Assembly: GCA_963708245.1 (NCBI GenBank)
Contig: OY970201.1
Span: forward strand, 930,001-994,000
Direction of reading: 5' to 3'
DNA length: 64,000 bases
DNA from: CAVYXK01 sp963708245
GTDB lineage: Bacteria; Pseudomonadota; Alphaproteobacteria; Acetobacterales; Acetobacteraceae
Shown: in pieces, positions 62,811-64,000 of the stretch
Layout: each line of letters starts with the position of its first letter
How positions within the stretch are numbered: the stretch's first letter is position 1
The notes under the pieces: generated by a model
Told to the model about the DNA's origin: nothing
The model's input: only the letters and a program-made list of their open reading frames with translations
Database searches by the model: none
Made by a program: the position numbers and the translations under genes

Positions 62811-64000
62811 ATGTCCATGCGTTACCTGCGCTTTGGCGCCCTGATCATCGCCGCCGGCATCGCGCTTGCGCCGGCAGTGGCAATGCTGCCGTCGACAAGC
62901 TCGGCGGAGGAACTGCGCGATCTGCTGCCGTTCGGCCGCACACATCGGATCGCCCGCATGCTGCCGACCGTGGTGAACATCACCGTCCACAAGATGGTTC
63001 AGGACCCACCCGGCCCGTCCGCCAATCCCGAGCCGCACCTGATCGAGTTCGCCGGCTCCGGCTTCATCGTGGACTCCTCGGGCCTGATCGTCACCAACCG
63101 CCATGTGATCGACGGTGTGCTCGACATCACCGTTATCCTGCACGACGGCACCGCGCTACCAGCAAAGGTGCTCGGGACCGGCGGCGCGGTCGATATAGCG
63201 CTGCTGGAGGTTTCACCCTCCAAGCTGCTGCCGACAGTCACCTGGGGCGACAGCGACAGCGTGCGTGTGGGTGACCAGGTGCTGGCGGTGGGCAACCCGC
63301 TGGGCATTGGCGAAACTGTCACCGCCGGGATCGTCAGCGCCACCAACCGCGACATCACGACGTCGCCGTTCGACGACTACATCCAGACTGATGCAGCGAT
63401 CAACCACGGCAATTCCGGCGGTCCGCTGTTCAACATGAGGGGTAGGGTGATCGGCGTCAACACGGCGCTCTACACGCCGGCGGAAAACGGCGGTTCGGTC
63501 GGCCTCGGGTTCGCGATTCCCGGCAACGACGTGCAGTACGTGGTGGATCAGTTGCGCCGCTTCCACCGGTTGCAACGGGGCTGGCTGGGGGTGCGCATGC
63601 AGGACGTTACCCCGAACATCGCCGACGCGCTTGGCCTGCACGCGCCATCTGGGGCGATCATCGTCCAGGTGGACAACGGCGGGCCAGCTTCGGGAGGCAA
63701 GCTGGAGGTCGGCGATGTCATCCTGAAATTCGGCAAACAGGCGCCCAAGGACGCGCGGGCGCTCGCCCGCATGGTGGCCCTTAGCCGAGCCGGGGACACC
63801 GATCCCGTGGTGGTCTGGCGGGACGGCGAGGAGCAGACTGTCCCGATCACCATCGCCGAATGGCCGGAAGAGCCGAAAGCCGCCCCTGCCAAGCCCGCCA
63901 CTCAACCTGGGATAGCACCGGCGAACGCACCCGACCTTGGATTGCAGGTGGCGCCGATCAGCAAAGAGACGCGCGCCAAGTACAAGCTCGCGGACGCGCA
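62811..64000 (+). CDS. HtrA/DegP-type serine protease, 3' end beyond window
   Basis: A periplasmic quality-control protease of the S1C family. The signal peptide (MRYLRFGALIIAAGIALAPA) ends near SSAEE. The triad is complete: His in VTNRHVID, Asp in AVDIALLEV and Ser in HGNSGGPLFN. PDZ-1 (RGWLGVRMQDVTPNIADALG) follows, and PDZ-2 begins at DLGLQVAPISKETRAKY where the window ends. Start ATG is one of two close ones (MSMRYL). It contrasts with the dead paralogue about 6 kb upstream. Confidence 0.92.
   Translation, partial: MSMRYLRFGALIIAAGIALAPAVAMLPSTSSAEELRDLLPFGRTHRIARMLPTVVNITVHKMVQDPPGPSANPEPHLIEFAGSGFIVDSSGLIVTNRHVIDGVLDITVILHDGTALPAKVLGTGGAVDIALLEVSPSKLLPTVTWGDSDSVRVGDQVLAVGNPLGIGETVTAGIVSATNRDITTSPFDDYIQTDAAINHGNSGGPLFNMRGRVIGVNTALYTPAENGGSVGLGFAIPGNDVQYVVDQLRRFHRLQRGWLGVRMQDVTPNIADALGLHAPSGAIIVQVDNGGPASGGKLEVGDVILKFGKQAPKDARALARMVALSRAGDTDPVVVWRDGEEQTVPITIAEWPEEPKAAPAKPATQPGIAPANAPDLGLQVAPISKETRAKYKLADA

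Overview
The window is GC-rich, densely coded bacterial DNA. Its gene set points to an alphaproteobacterium, most likely Rhodospirillales/Acetobacteraceae: paired HAE-type RND efflux pumps, formate-THF ligase, a PEP-CTERM protein, KGG-repeat stress protein, DUF3141 and FNR/FixK-like boxes. The lineage is inferred from recalled family resemblance and not from a search. No rRNA, tRNA or CRISPR array was recognised.

Left part (1-18.4 kb). An epoxide-hydrolase-like gene runs off the left edge. Next come a Xre/VapB-type antitoxin with a broken VapC, a first RND efflux pair, a VOC protein and a DsbA-like remnant. Then follows mostly housekeeping DNA: nitrilase-family amidase with NAD kinase, a small membrane-anchored protein, PhnW-like aminotransferase with Fhs, a PEP-CTERM protein, PurD, a KGG protein, TadA, a class-I glutamine amidotransferase and an RluB-type pseudouridine synthase.

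Middle (18.4-35.3 kb). A four-gene dipeptide/oligopeptide ABC importer with fused ATPases lies beside a highly divergent phosphoenolpyruvate carboxylase-like protein. Next is a possible sensor-effector block: a 953-aa winged-helix/STAND-ATPase/TPR protein, a 56-aa protein and an unrecognised 357-aa helical protein with a central hydrophobic hairpin. A Gly/Tyr-repeat secreted protein with an internal stop lies beyond it. Ldh2-type dehydrogenase, nitroreductase and Nudix genes follow.

Rearranged island (35.5-50.2 kb). An IS3-family element sits between a 5'-truncated MFS gene and a 5'-truncated ion channel. Then come a second RND pump, a beta-phosphoglucomutase-like HAD plus GH65 phosphorylase pair, a patch of fused gene fragments (MFS start, YihY, RND 3' end), 3-hydroxybutyryl-CoA dehydrogenase, a DUF3141 fragment and a frameshifted polytopic membrane protein. 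A roughly 300-bp segment occurs twice. Each copy carries the same perfect FNR/FixK-type box, one upstream of the HAD-GH65 operon and one upstream of hbd, so a low-oxygen regulon is a reasonable inference.

Right part (50.2-64 kb). A branched-chain-amino-acid-type ABC importer has its substrate-binding gene on the opposite strand. It also has a LivM-LivG fusion, a decayed second binding protein, and cupin and livF debris. Behind it is an operon of a catalytically dead HtrA-like protein and a LuxR-type regulator, followed by a decayed FAD-enzyme/ATP-grasp/methyltransferase cassette, DUF1028, a peptide-binding protein, a Popeye-like membrane cNMP-binding protein and an intact HtrA/DegP protease cut by the right edge.
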